Assembly: GCA_964036045.1 (NCBI GenBank)
Contig: OZ038390.1
Span: forward strand, 2,507,238-2,571,237
Source of the DNA: Eutreptiella sp. 'Long Island Sound 2002'
Taxonomy: Eukaryota > Euglenozoa > Euglenophyceae > Eutreptiales > Eutreptiaceae
Direction of reading: 5' to 3'
DNA length: 64,000 bases
Position 1 is the stretch's first letter. Every line of letters starts with the position of its first letter. Below, piece after piece: positions 52,018 through 62,545 of the stretch. A model generated the notes under the pieces. That model was not told the origin of the DNA and made no database searches. It saw nothing but the letters and a program-made list of their open reading frames with translations. Made by a program: the position numbers and the translations under genes.

Positions 52018-55000
52018 AGGAGCCCCCACGGGAGTGGGACCTGGGAGGTCTCTCCTCCGAAAATCAGTGGAATCCCAGAGAAAGCGAAGGCACATCGGGT
52101 GCCGAAGAAGGCTCCAGAAGAGCCAAAACCACTGAGTTTCGCCACTCCCAACCCCTGGAGAGCCCTGCCAAGGGAAGTTTATGTGGGCAAGGGACGTGGC
52201 AAGAAGGAAGGAGCGACCACGGAGAGCCCCGTGGACGGGCAAGACCAACCCAAGATCTACACCATCCGTGATCATACCCTCGAAGTCCTGATGCACCCGG
52301 ACGTGCTAGAGTTGCATGCCGTGAGAGTCGTCCATACACCGCATGGCGACGAGTGGCAGTTGCACTTGAAGGCGCGTGTACGGTGCGGACAAGAGGAATT
52401 GGTGGTGGATGTTCTGGTGGATACGGGTGCCCAGCCGAGCCTGGTCCGGAGAGGGTTGTTCAAGGAGGAATCCCTGCAGCCCAGCCGGAGACCGGTGCGC
52501 CTGAAGGTGGCCAATGGAGAGATCATGGGTGGTGGTACCCATGAGGCCACTATCAGTATGGAATTCTGGGAGCATGAGCGCTTGAACCGCCCTGATTTGG
52601 CGAAGAGAAGCACTCTATCCGGGAACTTCTATGTGGCCGACATTACTGATTGGGATATGATCATGGGGTATGACTTCATGGTGGCAAATGCGATTGGAGC
52701 CCTTCCCCATCGTGCAACGCTGGTCCGGGAGGATGATGAATGCCTCACATGGCTGTCCACGGACTATGCATGCGGATCGTCCCAATGGAATGCTGAGGAA
52801 GAGGATCGGATCGTCCAAGCGGTGCAAGCTGTGGGTGCCAAGTCCAGAGGAGACCGTGGAGTTCAGCTCACGGAGTATGGAATGGCGCCGCAGGTGTATG
52901 CCAGGATGATCCACACGCTGGGAGCCGAAGCGCCCGAGACGGACGTCTTCGCTTCCCGGGATGCCCCACTTCTGCGGAAGTGTAGGAGGCATTGGCATCG
53001 AGGAGACTCAGCCTGGCATAGGCATTGGGGTTTGAAGGAGTGGGGGCCCATGTATTGGCATGGCTCCCTGGATAACACCAGACGTACGGTGGAGAAGATC
53101 GTCGCGGATAGGGCGAAGGGGATCCTGGTCATAACCGGCATAGGATCCACCCCTTGTCCGCTGGAGGGTCTCAAGTCGACGCTGGACTCCATCACCCTGA
53201 ACGAGATGTCATTCGGGCCAGAGGAGGAGTTGTTCATCGACGCCAAGGGTGTATCAATGCCCTCCCCGGGTCAAGCGTGGGGTACCAAGGCTTTCCTGGT
53301 GGATGGGGCGCAAGCCCAGCCCACGGGTGATGAAGCATTCATCCGTAGGGTGGAGGCGGTGCCCATGAAGGTCATGTTTGAGCCCAAGGAGGGGACGGAT
53401 CAGCCAATCGATGGCATTGACGTCCTGTCCCACGCCGAGATCGACAACGTCGTCAACTACATGCGGATTGGGATGCACGACCGTGTGGCAGCCAAGAAGA
53501 GGCGGGCCATGGTCACATCTCCGCATTGGTGGGATGACAAGATGTTGGTCACCGGCAAGTACGAGAAGGACGAGTTCGTGGCGAGGGTCATGGATCACAT
53601 CGCGGACCAATACGATGGTCTGGTTGGGTCGGACCCACCGACATGGGATTTTCCAAGAATGGGTGCTGATAGCGACAAGAACCAGCCCGACGCCGCAAAT
53701 TTCCGAAGATTATCGGTGGGAAGCATGCCCCACGACGATGAAGACGGCATATCGGACGAGGAGAAGTCGGACGCGGACCCGGAGGAGGCCTCCACCGCAG
53801 TGCGGTCGGTTGTATCGATACCGAAGCAAGCGGCTGAGGAGGCCCAGGAGAACCCGAAGGTCGCCGAGCTGAAGGAGAGGCTGATCAATGCCTATCCGCG
53901 GCTGTTCAGTGGCGTCGCCAACAAGAACCCTCCAGATCGTGGGAGGTTTGGCACAGCGAGGATCAAGCTGAAGCCGAACCCCAAGATCTATCGTCATCGG
54001 GAGTACCAACTTCAGGGCGATCGGGCCGAGGCCATGAAGAAGTTGTTGGCCGAGTTCATTGAGCGGGGATGGATCGAACCCTCCGACAGTGAGTGGGCCA
54101 GCCCAGCCTTCATCGTGCCCAAGAAGGAGAAGGGCGAGTGGAGGTTGGTGGTTGATTACAGAGGGTTGAACGAGCAGACCGAGCACGACTCGTACTCGCT
54201 TCCCCTGATCGACTCCATCCTCCAAAAGCAACAGAAAAAGCGGATTTTCACGGTGTTAGACCTGAAACACGGCTATCACCAGATGCCGCTACACCCGGAC
54301 TCCAGGCCCTGCACAGCGATGTCGACGCCGCTGGGGCCCATGCAGTGGAAAGTGGTGCCTAAGGGCGCCAAGAATGGCAACGCCGCTTTCCAGCGCATGA
54401 TGGAGGACCTACTCGGTCCTGTCCGGGACTGTGCCGATGCCTTTGTGGACGACATCATCATCGGGTCCGGCAAGGAGAAAATGACTGAGGACGAGCTCAT
54501 CGAAGCGCATGAGAGGGATCTGCGCCGAGTGCTCAGTGAGCTGGACAAGCACAACATGGTGTGCAAGCCCACCAAAGCCTCACTCTTCGTGAAGGAAGTG
54601 GAATTCGCGGGTCACGTGGTGGGTCACGGGCACCGCCGTCCCATGCCTGGGAAGCTGGCGTCCCTGCACCACTGGGAAAAGCCCCAGACCATCAGCGAGC
54701 TCCGATCCTTCATGGGGTTCTGCAACTACTATTCGGGCTATGTCCGGATGTATGCAGAACTGTCGGGGCTGCTGCACAAGATGCTGCAAGTGGGCAAGTT
54801 CGACAGCCGGAAGGGGAGCAAGAAGAAGCTTGCCTGGACCCCTGAGGCCGAAGATGCGCTCAACCGCCTGAAGGAGCGACTCCTGGGGCAGTTGGGGCTA
54901 TTCCTGGTGGACCCGGACAAGGGATTCGTGCTACGGACGGACGCCTCGGACTATGCCGTAGGGGCAGTCCTCGAGCAGGTCCGGGACGACGGGTCACACG

Positions 55001-57084
55001 TACCCGTGGCGTTCTGGAGCCGGATCCTGGCCGAGGGCCAACGCCGCACCTGGACCGCGAGGGAGAAGGAGACGTACGCCATTGTGTGTGCGCTCAGGAA
55101 GTGGTCTGGCCACATCGGATTGCAACCGGTGGTGGTTTGCACGGACCATCAGTCCTTGCAGAGCTGGCACAAGGAGCACGCCGACACCCCCTCGGGACCG
55201 GCGGCAAGGAGGGCCCGATGGCATGAAACGTTCGCCAAGTTCGACCTCAGCGTCGTGTACGTCCCGGGGAAGGACAACACTGTGGCAGATTGCTTCAGTC
55301 AATGGGCCTACCCCGCGGGCAAGGCCTGGATGGACATATCCAGCCATGGGGACGCCGAGGAGACGGAGGAGGCCAAGCGCATCATCGAGATGGAGAAGGC
55401 CATGGAGCAAGAGGGGGTCAAGTGCTTTGTGGTGATGGCAAACCGTACAGACCTGGCCAAGTTCCGGGGCGCCCGAGTCCAGGCTATTCGAGAGGAAACC
55501 CTCGAGCCATGGATGGTGGCCCCTGTGGAGCTAGTCAGGTCGGTGCCCACAGAGGACTGGTCGGATGACTATGCGGCATCCGAGCACTGGAGCAAGTACT
55601 GCAACGCCGTGAGCGCCCCGTCGGACGACGAATGGCCCGAGGGCTTGACCGAGGATGGGGACAAGTTGTTCCTCAAGGACAAGCTGCTGGTGCCCGAGAA
55701 CCGAGTGGAGGAGCTCATTGACCATTGGCACAACGCCCAGCTCATGCACCCTGGCCGAGACAAGATGCAGCAGGACCTGGAGTGGCGTTTCAAGTTCCCT
55801 CCGGGGTACTACGCCATCCTGGATAGGTACTGCAGCGACTGTGCCGTGTGTCGGGCCAGGAAGAGCCCCAACCACTCCACAGCGGGCAACCCGGTGTACA
55901 CGGCTATACCGGAGGCCCCTATGCGGTCCGTGGCCATGGATGTGTTCGCCATGCCGGAGGTCACCGTGGAAGGAGAGACATATGACTGTGTCATCCTGGC
56001 GGTGGACAGGCACAGCGGGTGTATCGTTGCAGTCCCGGGCAAGAAGTCCAAGAAGAAGGACAAGAAGGACAAGCATGGAGTGGGGCTGCAGGCCAAGACC
56101 GTCGCTAATGCCATGATCAGGCATTGGCTGACGATTTTCGATGTCCCAGCTGTCATCTGCAGCGATCGGGGCAGTCAGTTTGTGGAGACGTGGTTCAAGA
56201 CGATGTGCAAGCACATGGGTATTCGGCACGCCAAGACCGTGGCGTACCACAGCCGGTCGAATGGCCGAGCTGAGGTGGCTGGGCGGCAGATGTTCGAGAA
56301 GTTCCGCCAGCTGCACATCGACGAACCGGGCCGGAATTGGTATAATTTGGTGTGGAGAGTACTCCAAGCGTATCACGACCTTCTGGGACCCACTGGACTG
56401 TCGCCCCATCATATCCTGTTCCTACGGGATCGAGTGTCACGCACTCTCCCGTGGTTGAACCATGGCAAAGTGGCCCGGGATGCGAACGCTATGATTGCTG
56501 AGGCGGACGACACGGCGGCCAAGGTGTGCAAGGCCCTTCAGGACGAGCATGAGAAGAGGGCCAAGTACTTCAAGCAGGGAAAGGTCCAGAAGTATGCTCT
56601 CCAAGACACCGTGTGGGTGGAGCGGCACCACAAGGATGTCCTGTCAGGGCATCGGCAGGCATCTTGGTATGTGCCGGGGGTAATCGTGCGGAAGGTCGGG
56701 CAGGATGTGTATGCGGTTCGTGTGGGGGATAACAAGATCCTGGACCGCGATCATACCCAGCTTCGTCCCCGAGCACCAGACCCCAGCGGACGTCCCGTCA
56801 CCTTCGAGTTCACGGCCGGCGATGTGGACTCAGACGACGAGGGTGAGGACGACGATTTCACCGCGGAGAAGATCCTGGCGGACAAGCCGGACCCGGGGAC
56901 GCCTGGGGGGAGGCTGTATAAAGTCCGATGGAAGGGATTCGCCGCCTCCAGAGATTCGTGGGAACCTCCGAGCAGTTTTGTGCCGAGGTACACCACGGTC
57001 TGGATGGACTATCTGAAGAAAAAGGACATTTCTTTGGATGTCAAGGACGTGTTGGTCCATTTGGTGGCTGCTGTAGCACCATAA
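52018..57084 (+). CDS. Gypsy-2 pol polyprotein (protease, extra domain, RT, RNase H, integrase, chromodomain)
   Basis: Open from the codon after UAG 52015-52017 to TAA 57084, in the same frame as gag. No ATG is required if the UAG is suppressed; the first in-frame GTG is 52099. Domains, numbered from 52099: aspartic protease with VDVLVDTGAQPS (D about 108); an extra region of about 300 residues (ETDVFASRDAPLLRKC, WGPMYWHGSLDNTRRTV); RT with VDYRGLN, LDLKHGYHQMPLHP and FVDDIII (about 782-788); RNase H RTDASDYAVGAVLEQ (about 944); integrase zinc HNAQLMHPGRDK ... CSDCAVCRARK (about 1212-1252), core MDVFAMP, ICSDRGSQFVETWF and NGRAEVAGRQ (D, D, E); and a chromodomain GGRLYKVRWKGF / SRDSWEPPSSF (about 1590-1650). 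All catalytic residues look present, so this is an active-type enzyme set. Confidence 0.92.
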   Translation, partial: RSPHGSGTWEVSPPKISGIPEKAKAHRVPKKAPEEPKPLSFATPNPWRALPREVYVGKGRGKKEGATTESPVDGQDQPKIYTIRDHTLEVLMHPDVLELHAVRVVHTPHGDEWQLHLKARVRCGQEELVVDVLVDTGAQPSLVRRGLFKEESLQPSRRPVRLKVANGEIMGGGTHEATISMEFWEHERLNRPDLAKRSTLSGNFYVADITDWDMIMGYDFMVANAIGALPHRATLVREDDECLTWLSTDYACGSSQWNAEEEDRIVQAVQAVGAKSRGDRGVQLTEYGMAPQVYARMIHTLGAEAPETDVFASRDAPLLRKCRRHWHRGDSAWHRHWGLKEWGPMYWHGSLDNTRRTVEKIVADRAKGILVITGIGSTPCPLEGLKSTLDSITLNEMSFGPEEELFIDAKGVSMPSPGQAWGTKAFLVDGAQAQPTGDEAFIRRVEAVPMKVMFEPKEGTDQPIDGIDVLSHAEIDNVVNYMRIGMHDRVAAKKRRAMVTSPHWWDDKMLVTGKYEKDEFVARVMDHIADQYDGLVGSDPPTWDFPRMGADSDKNQPDAANFRRLSVGSMPHDDEDGISDEEKSDADPEEASTAVRSVVSIPKQAAEEAQENPKVAELKERLINAYPRLFSGVANKNPPDRGRFGTARIKLKPNPKIYRHREYQLQGDRAEAMKKLLAEFIERGWIEPSDSEWASPAFIVPKKEKGEWRLVVDYRGLNEQTEHDSYSLPLIDSILQKQQKKRIFTVLDLKHGYHQMPLHPDSRPCTAMSTPLGPMQWKVVPKGAKNGNAAFQRMMEDLLGPVRDCADAFVDDIIIGSGKEKMTEDELIEAHERDLRRVLSELDKHNMVCKPTKASLFVKEVEFAGHVVGHGHRRPMPGKLASLHHWEKPQTISELRSFMGFCNYYSGYVRMYAELSGLLHKMLQVGKFDSRKGSKKKLAWTPEAEDALNRLKERLLGQLGLFLVDPDKGFVLRTDASDYAVGAVLEQVRDDGSHVPVAFWSRILAEGQRRTWTAREKETYAIVCALRKWSGHIGLQPVVVCTDHQSLQSWHKEHADTPSGPAARRARWHETFAKFDLSVVYVPGKDNTVADCFSQWAYPAGKAWMDISSHGDAEETEEAKRIIEMEKAMEQEGVKCFVVMANRTDLAKFRGARVQAIREETLEPWMVAPVELVRSVPTEDWSDDYAASEHWSKYCNAVSAPSDDEWPEGLTEDGDKLFLKDKLLVPENRVEELIDHWHNAQLMHPGRDKMQQDLEWRFKFPPGYYAILDRYCSDCAVCRARKSPNHSTAGNPVYTAIPEAPMRSVAMDVFAMPEVTVEGETYDCVILAVDRHSGCIVAVPGKKSKKKDKKDKHGVGLQAKTVANAMIRHWLTIFDVPAVICSDRGSQFVETWFKTMCKHMGIRHAKTVAYHSRSNGRAEVAGRQMFEKFRQLHIDEPGRNWYNLVWRVLQAYHDLLGPTGLSPHHILFLRDRVSRTLPWLNHGKVARDANAMIAEADDTAAKVCKALQDEHEKRAKYFKQGKVQKYALQDTVWVERHHKDVLSGHRQASWYVPGVIVRKVGQDVYAVRVGDNKILDRDHTQLRPRAPDPSGRPVTFEFTAGDVDSDDEGEDDDFTAEKILADKPDPGTPGGRLYKVRWKGFAASRDSWEPPSSFVPRYTTVWMDYLKKKDISLDVKDVLVHLVAAVAP

Positions 57085-59285
57085 CGGATCCCCCTTGGCA
57101 TTTTTGTTTGTTTTTGTGCTTGTGAGATGGGTGAGGGCGTTCATCCGGGGATTTTTCGGCCTTGTTTGGCCATATACCCCCTTCACTCGATCTCCACATA
57201 TATATTTCATTGTGGTATACTTATTTAGGTCGACCGACGACGTTTCTCTATCTTTGATCCCCTTGGTCCATGTTGTAGATCAAGAGGAGACCGGATATGG
57301 CGTAGGGCACCGATTATGAGTGTCCTCACCCCTCCCTTGGGGCGTGGGGGACGCCTACGACGTGTGTGGGGCCTCCATGTGTCCTTGGGACATGGGGGGG
57401 GGGTTGGAGCCCATTGGGGTCCTCCCGTCCTCTCTTCAATGACTTCCGAGCGGTAACAACGCTCTGAGAAGGGGGGTGAAGCCGGTTCGGACCCCTGTGG
57501 CCATCTTGGGGTCACTTGGGGTGTGTATCTATGTGCCGGCAAGCTGCCATTGGCTGATATCATACTCTCCCATCCACCTGACCTAACCCGATGTGATAGT
57601 GTGATAGGTTTGGCCATTCCGGCTATGAGCGGCCACATTCAGTACCGAGGCGCCGCCAGCGGAGATTTATAGTTTTATAGATATATATATATAGAGTTAT
57701 ATATATAGAGTTGGTAGGTGTTTCAGGGTTTCTATCTCTACAATTCTGTATGGGTGGTATTTTTCTGTCTGCCGCCTGCAGCAACTGCTGCCCATAATGG
57801 GCGATGATTAGTTGTACGGTAAACCCCCTACTGTTTAAGGAGCGTGAGGCTCCAAACCCCCAAACCCTAGGGTGTGCGCGTGATGCGCTGAGTGGTGCGT
57901 GAGGTGCCCCGCCCGCGCTGCGTGATGCAGCGATTGTTTTTTTGGTGCGCGATGCATCTTGTGCTATGGGTTTGAGTGATTCCTTCCCTGGACACCCCTC
58001 CCTGAGATTGGTTGTATTTTTAGGGTGATTTTTCTGCTCGGGGTGGTGCGTGTGTTTCGCTCCGCCCCCTGGCCTTGATGTGTGATTCACAGGGCCTGGT
58101 CTTCGGGATATTGTTGTCGTGGGTTGGTGAGCAGGTATTGTATGCCCGCTTTTGTATAACATCTTTTATGACCCTGTGTGTGTTTACCTCAGTGTTTTCG
58201 TTTTCGCCTTTTGTGTTTCGGTAAGTTTTTCTTTTCCTTTTCCTTTTTTATATTTTATACGGTGGTACATTTTCTTACGTCTGTGTGAGTGTGTTGTGTT
58301 ACTTTACTTGCTTTTATTGTAAGCGTGTGCATTTGTGCGTGTCCATGGCATGTCAAGGCTGATTGTCGTTGAGTTTTGCGTCAGCCTGCTCAGTTTTTAT
58401 TACAGATGCAACAAATACAGTTACGCGTTTGGCTTCACGACAGCTGATAAAAATTTTGCAGGTTAGGCTCACCTCGTCTTCATGCACGTTTTTATATGTC
58501 ATGTGCATTAGCATAGTTGTTGTTGTGTAGTGTGTAGTTTCTAACCTCAGTGCTTGCTGTTCAGGCCGCGAGTGAAGTGGGAATCAGAAGTTTCGGTTTG
58601 GTGAACATGATCAGGTATGACTGAAGATTAGACACGTCTTTAATATGATATGCATTTTTCTCCTTTTGCCTTTGCACTGCAGCAACAGCGAATGGGCATC
58701 ACGTGGACGAAGCGCTCAAGGGTCTGAATTCGGTGAAGGTGCATCAAACAGAATGCATTCAGTTTAATACAGGTTAAGTGGATTTACTGTATATCATTGC
58801 AGGTTTGCACTTTCAGAGAATTGGGCAGAGCAACATAATCACAACACCGTCCACGCTGTTTGTGCTGCAGGGCAGGCAGGGTATTAATGTCTGTACATAG
58901 TCGAACCTTTTTACGGGCAGGCAATCGCGAAAATTGTTACAGCTTTTCTGACAGCCCTCCCCCCCGAATCCGCTCACAGCACTGTAGCGCCTGGTTAGCC
59001 ATTGCTGCAGACAGTTTTTCTGTTTGTAGGCAGGTCAGTATGCTGTGTCACACGCCCCCCCTCAACACCTATGCCTATCCTGACTGGTATGTAGGGCTGC
59101 AGTGAAATTCTGTAGCACGCCTCAGTGACTTTTTTTTTCGGGTGTGTGTTTGACTTTTTTTTGTTTGACACCCTGCTCTGGGCTGTCTACAGCAGCTCAA
59201 CCCCCCCCCCCCCCCCACATTAGTGTAAAGATCTGAGTGTTTTTTTCCCTTAGTCAGCCATTTGCTGAGGTAAACCCCAGCAAAT
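57085..59285 (+). other. 3' non-coding region of Gypsy-2
   Basis: About 2.2 kb between pol and the candidate 3' LTR. Contains a TA-rich tract (57670-57715) and T/G-rich segments. ORFs here lack motifs. Long 3' regions are known in some chromoviruses. Confidence 0.5.
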
Positions 59286-59300
59286 AGCTTGGGAAGGGAG
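59286..59300 (+). promoter_or_regulatory. Candidate polypurine tract of Gypsy-2
   Basis: GGGAAGGGAG directly before TGTAATAGGACAC. A purine tract followed by TG is the expected border of a 3' LTR. Confidence 0.45.
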
Positions 59301-61778
59301 TGTAATAGGACACGGTGTAAAGATCGCTAACGCGATGGGTCGCGCATGCGCAGCGAGTACGTGCAGATGCGTAACAGGGAGCACAGCGATATGAAATAGA
59401 CAATCAGAAATAATCTAGGTATTTTGCAGTGCATATGTAAATTTTATTGTTATACAGAGAACGGGATGACATTACGTTTTGGGACAGTCTTCTGTTGTGT
59501 TCGCTGAGGGATACTAAGAGGATGCAAGGAGTTCAACAATTTGAGGGCTTTTGAAAAAGCATTGCAGGATACCGCAAATCAATGACAGAGGATCAGTACC
59601 ATTACAATATCAGAATATCAGGAATCAACAGGGTTTTTTTATCATAATGTTTCCGCAATTTTTAAGCCTTCCGTTCTGATTGTCAATGTATCGGCGACTG
59701 TCAGTTGGCGCGCGATTTTGCGGTAACGGAATGGTTAACTGTTATTTACAGATATTTTGGCGGAAACCCCGATGAAGGGTCAGATTTCATCAGTAAAGGG
59801 TTCGTTGCTTCCGCATTTTTCATATTATACACTCGCAAAATTAATCCGATTTTTTCAGACTTTCAGAATCGGATTTTCGACTTCGACATCGCCGCACTCG
59901 ATATGACGAATCTCGAGTGGTCCGACATTTTTCCCCGATCACGAATCAACGTTTCTTTTGTTATGCCCTTCGTTTTGCTTAGAGATATAGGCGAAACAAA
60001 GTTGATTCGTGAGGCCACTTTGAAAGGTCATATCTCCGGCTCACCGCGAGTAGTCTCAATTTTGAGAATTGGGTTGGAACCGCATTGGTCTCAACTTAAT
60101 TTGGGAAGCATCAAACGCCTTTGGTGTGTACACATGCCCGGTATAGCAAGGGATAATGGTCAAGAGGGTAGAAAGTGATATATAACTCTTGGACCGTGCA
60201 ACCGAATATTTTAATGCGACTTTCGAGTGTACCGCATGAGTGTTGGGGTTGCATAGCAACTTTCCTTGGGTTCCTACGTATTTTTAACGTGAAGTTATGT
60301 CCATGGAGGGTCATGGCATATCATGGTGGGAGCCACTTTTGAGGGTATGTGTTATATGCATGGTATGTGCTTCGATATGCTCATGCCCATGTTATATATC
60401 TCCGTTTGTAGGAAGATATATGGAGTCATACGTGGCAAGGGCTTCGCCCATGTCCCAGTGGTGAACTCCATAGCGCTAGACTAAGTCTACCGCTCATATA
60501 GTGCATGTGGGAGGGCTTACGGAGCGACCCACAAGCGCCAATATCAATTTTCCCATTTTCATGGTGCGTGTTGGGAGGAGGTTCGAAGGTGTCCTTATGC
60601 GTCCATATGGGGATCCAAGTGGGGGGATTGTTGGCAAATGGTCCCAAGCAATTGTGTTTTGAGTCATAGGTTGACACCATGGGTGAGCGAAGTTATATAC
60701 TATTGTAATTATCTTGAATTTGGCATTATTTGCATGTTTTTGACCTCATTTTATGCTCATTTTTGTGTTTTATGTGCTCAACTGGTCGGCTAACAGTAAA
60801 GTGCCTAGAGATCCGTGAACCATGGCATGTTGCTTATATGTTGGCATATGCTTCGGTGTTGTACCTCACCATATGCCGGATCACGTGATCACTTTGGCTT
60901 GGCACACGAGGCCTCACAAAATTAGGTCTCAAACTCATGAGCTGACTTGTGAAGCATGACATGTACATAACCGGAGAGGTTTCGGAGCCAATGATGGGAT
61001 ATTCTTGGGCATGGACCGTTGGTCTATATCACCCTTGTATATTACTTTCCGGTTTGACACATGCATGGAGTATTTGGATATTTGCCGTATGCATTTTTGA
61101 GTATATAATTGAATTTTGGGCATTATGGTGTGATTTGCCTGATTTTGCCATGTTGTGAGGTCATCTTCATGGGGCAGTTCTCCAAGCCCATTCGACTCCA
61201 AGTCCAACCATGGTTATGTCAGGGTAGGGCATGGTCCTGAGTGCCACTCTAGGCCATGACACGCCACCTCCCCTATTGGGCTAGGATATATAGGCTTGGG
61301 AGTGAACACATTTTTGGGGTTCATGTAGTGACTTGTGACACATGGCATTTAGCCATCTTATTTGATTGGGTTCAGGGCATCATGTTGGTGAGTCAAGGGA
61401 AGGTCTTGAGTCCAGGGAATGAGGGGTCTATGGCTGTGAGTGTGTACGTTTCCATCTCTCCCCAACCTTGCTTTATTTGTGTTCATATGCCAATTTCAGG
61501 GCTTTCCTCTTTGGTGCATTTCTTATACATGCCCGCCATCGTGAGACGACCGATGTGCTCAACGGAAGCCCGCAGTGCAGATTGGATTGTGGATTGGGTT
61601 ATTGCTGTATTTGTGGGATCCGGTTGCTGTTCAGGGTTGAAGGAGGATTGTATTTTCTATATTTTTGGATTTTGGACCCTGGATTTTGAGAAATGCAATC
61701 GCTGATCAGGAGTAAGTCAGCAGGGGTCACAGGCGGAAGGGGCACAGCGGGGGCCGGTCCTGGTAGGGACCTTCTTTA
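59301..61778 (+). repeat. Candidate 3' LTR of Gypsy-2 (about 2.5 kb)
   Basis: The right border is firm (CTTCTTTA next to CAAC). The last 280 bp are confirmed by the inverted 5' copy, while the left border at 59301 is inferred only from the purine tract. A 157-codon ORF at 59705-60178 has no motif and may be fortuitous. Confidence 0.5.
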
Positions 61779-62100
61779 CAACCTGGTAAACCTGGTCAAC
61801 CCACAGATTACCACGAGGGCGAACTCATAGCCCCCGAACTTCGGCATCTCCGTGTAGTCCACGTATAAAACACTGTTAGCACAGCGAGGGATGGGCAGGG
61901 TCGAGTAGAGACCTCTGTCCCTGATATCCCCTGGTTTGCAGGACCTGCACGGGCACTTGTCCACGATAGGCTGGAGGGCTTTCCGCAGTTGGTCGTCAGT
62001 CCACGTAGTGTGGAACCACTGCTAGAATAGCCTCAGGGTACGGTCAGCACCCACATGACCGCTGGACTCATGGGTCCACTTCAGCAGCGCTGGGACTCTG
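61779..62100 (-). pseudogene. Gypsy-1 integrase, N-terminal half
   Basis: Zinc-binding HESSGH ... DKCPCRSCK (an HHCC type), interrupted by a TAG (LF*QWF), then the core start GLYSTLPIP and YVDYTEMPKFGGYEFALVV (first catalytic Asp), ending at TRFTRL at the Gypsy-2 insertion. Confidence 0.85.
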
Positions 62101-62545
62101 TCACTAGGTACCACGATGCGGTCCCCGTGCCAGAGGTAGCTCTTGTCCCTCTTCCCTGATCTTGGTTGACCAGGAGGGGTTCAAGGCGTTTCTCCAGCCG
62201 CTTGTAGATATCCCCAAACTCCTTCAGGTACTCCGATTGTTGGAGTCCATCCAGGGGACGTATCATAGTCATGTTGAGGTCCAAGTGGACGTGCATACGG
62301 CTGAACGCCTCCTTAGCCAGCGCTTCAGACCGGGCACCAATCAGGGCGTCGAAGTTGTTGCGGCTGATGTAGTCTGCACACTCGTTCTTCACTCCCTGGA
62401 TATGGTGTACCGTCAGCCGTAGTTGACTGAGGTAGGTCCACCAACGCCGTAGCTTGGCCTTCTCAGGTGGGGGGCCCTTCTGGAAAGTGCGGACCGGCTC
62501 TTGCTCGCACAGCCAGACCACAGGGTTACTCCCCAACAGTCGTGA
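62081..62545 (-). pseudogene. Gypsy-1 RNase H C-terminal part
   Basis: RLLGSNPVVWLCEQEPVRTF, LRRWWTYLSQLRLTVHHIQG and NECADYISRNNFDAL are the usual end of gypsy RNase H. A linker follows, and then a frame change near 62100 before the integrase zinc domain. Confidence 0.8.

Larger units (their letters stand above)
48510..61778 (+). mobile_element. Gypsy-2: 13.3-kb chromodomain Ty3/gypsy element inserted in Gypsy-1
   Basis: Flanked by a CAAC duplication (48506-48509 and 61779-61782). Removing it restores the Gypsy-1 integrase frame. Inner parts: a rearranged 5' LTR (48510-48996), a primer binding site, a coiled-coil ORF, gag, pol, a 2.2-kb 3' region, a candidate polypurine tract and the 3' LTR. 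pol is intact over 1661 codons, so insertion was probably recent. Both outer ends are the same LTR end pointing outwards, because the 5' LTR is partly inverted. Confidence 0.88.

Noticed and set aside
50521-52296. 591-codon minus-strand ORF opposite gag
   Set aside because: It is the complement of the gag/pol coding region, with Leu/Pro/His-rich composition and no motif.
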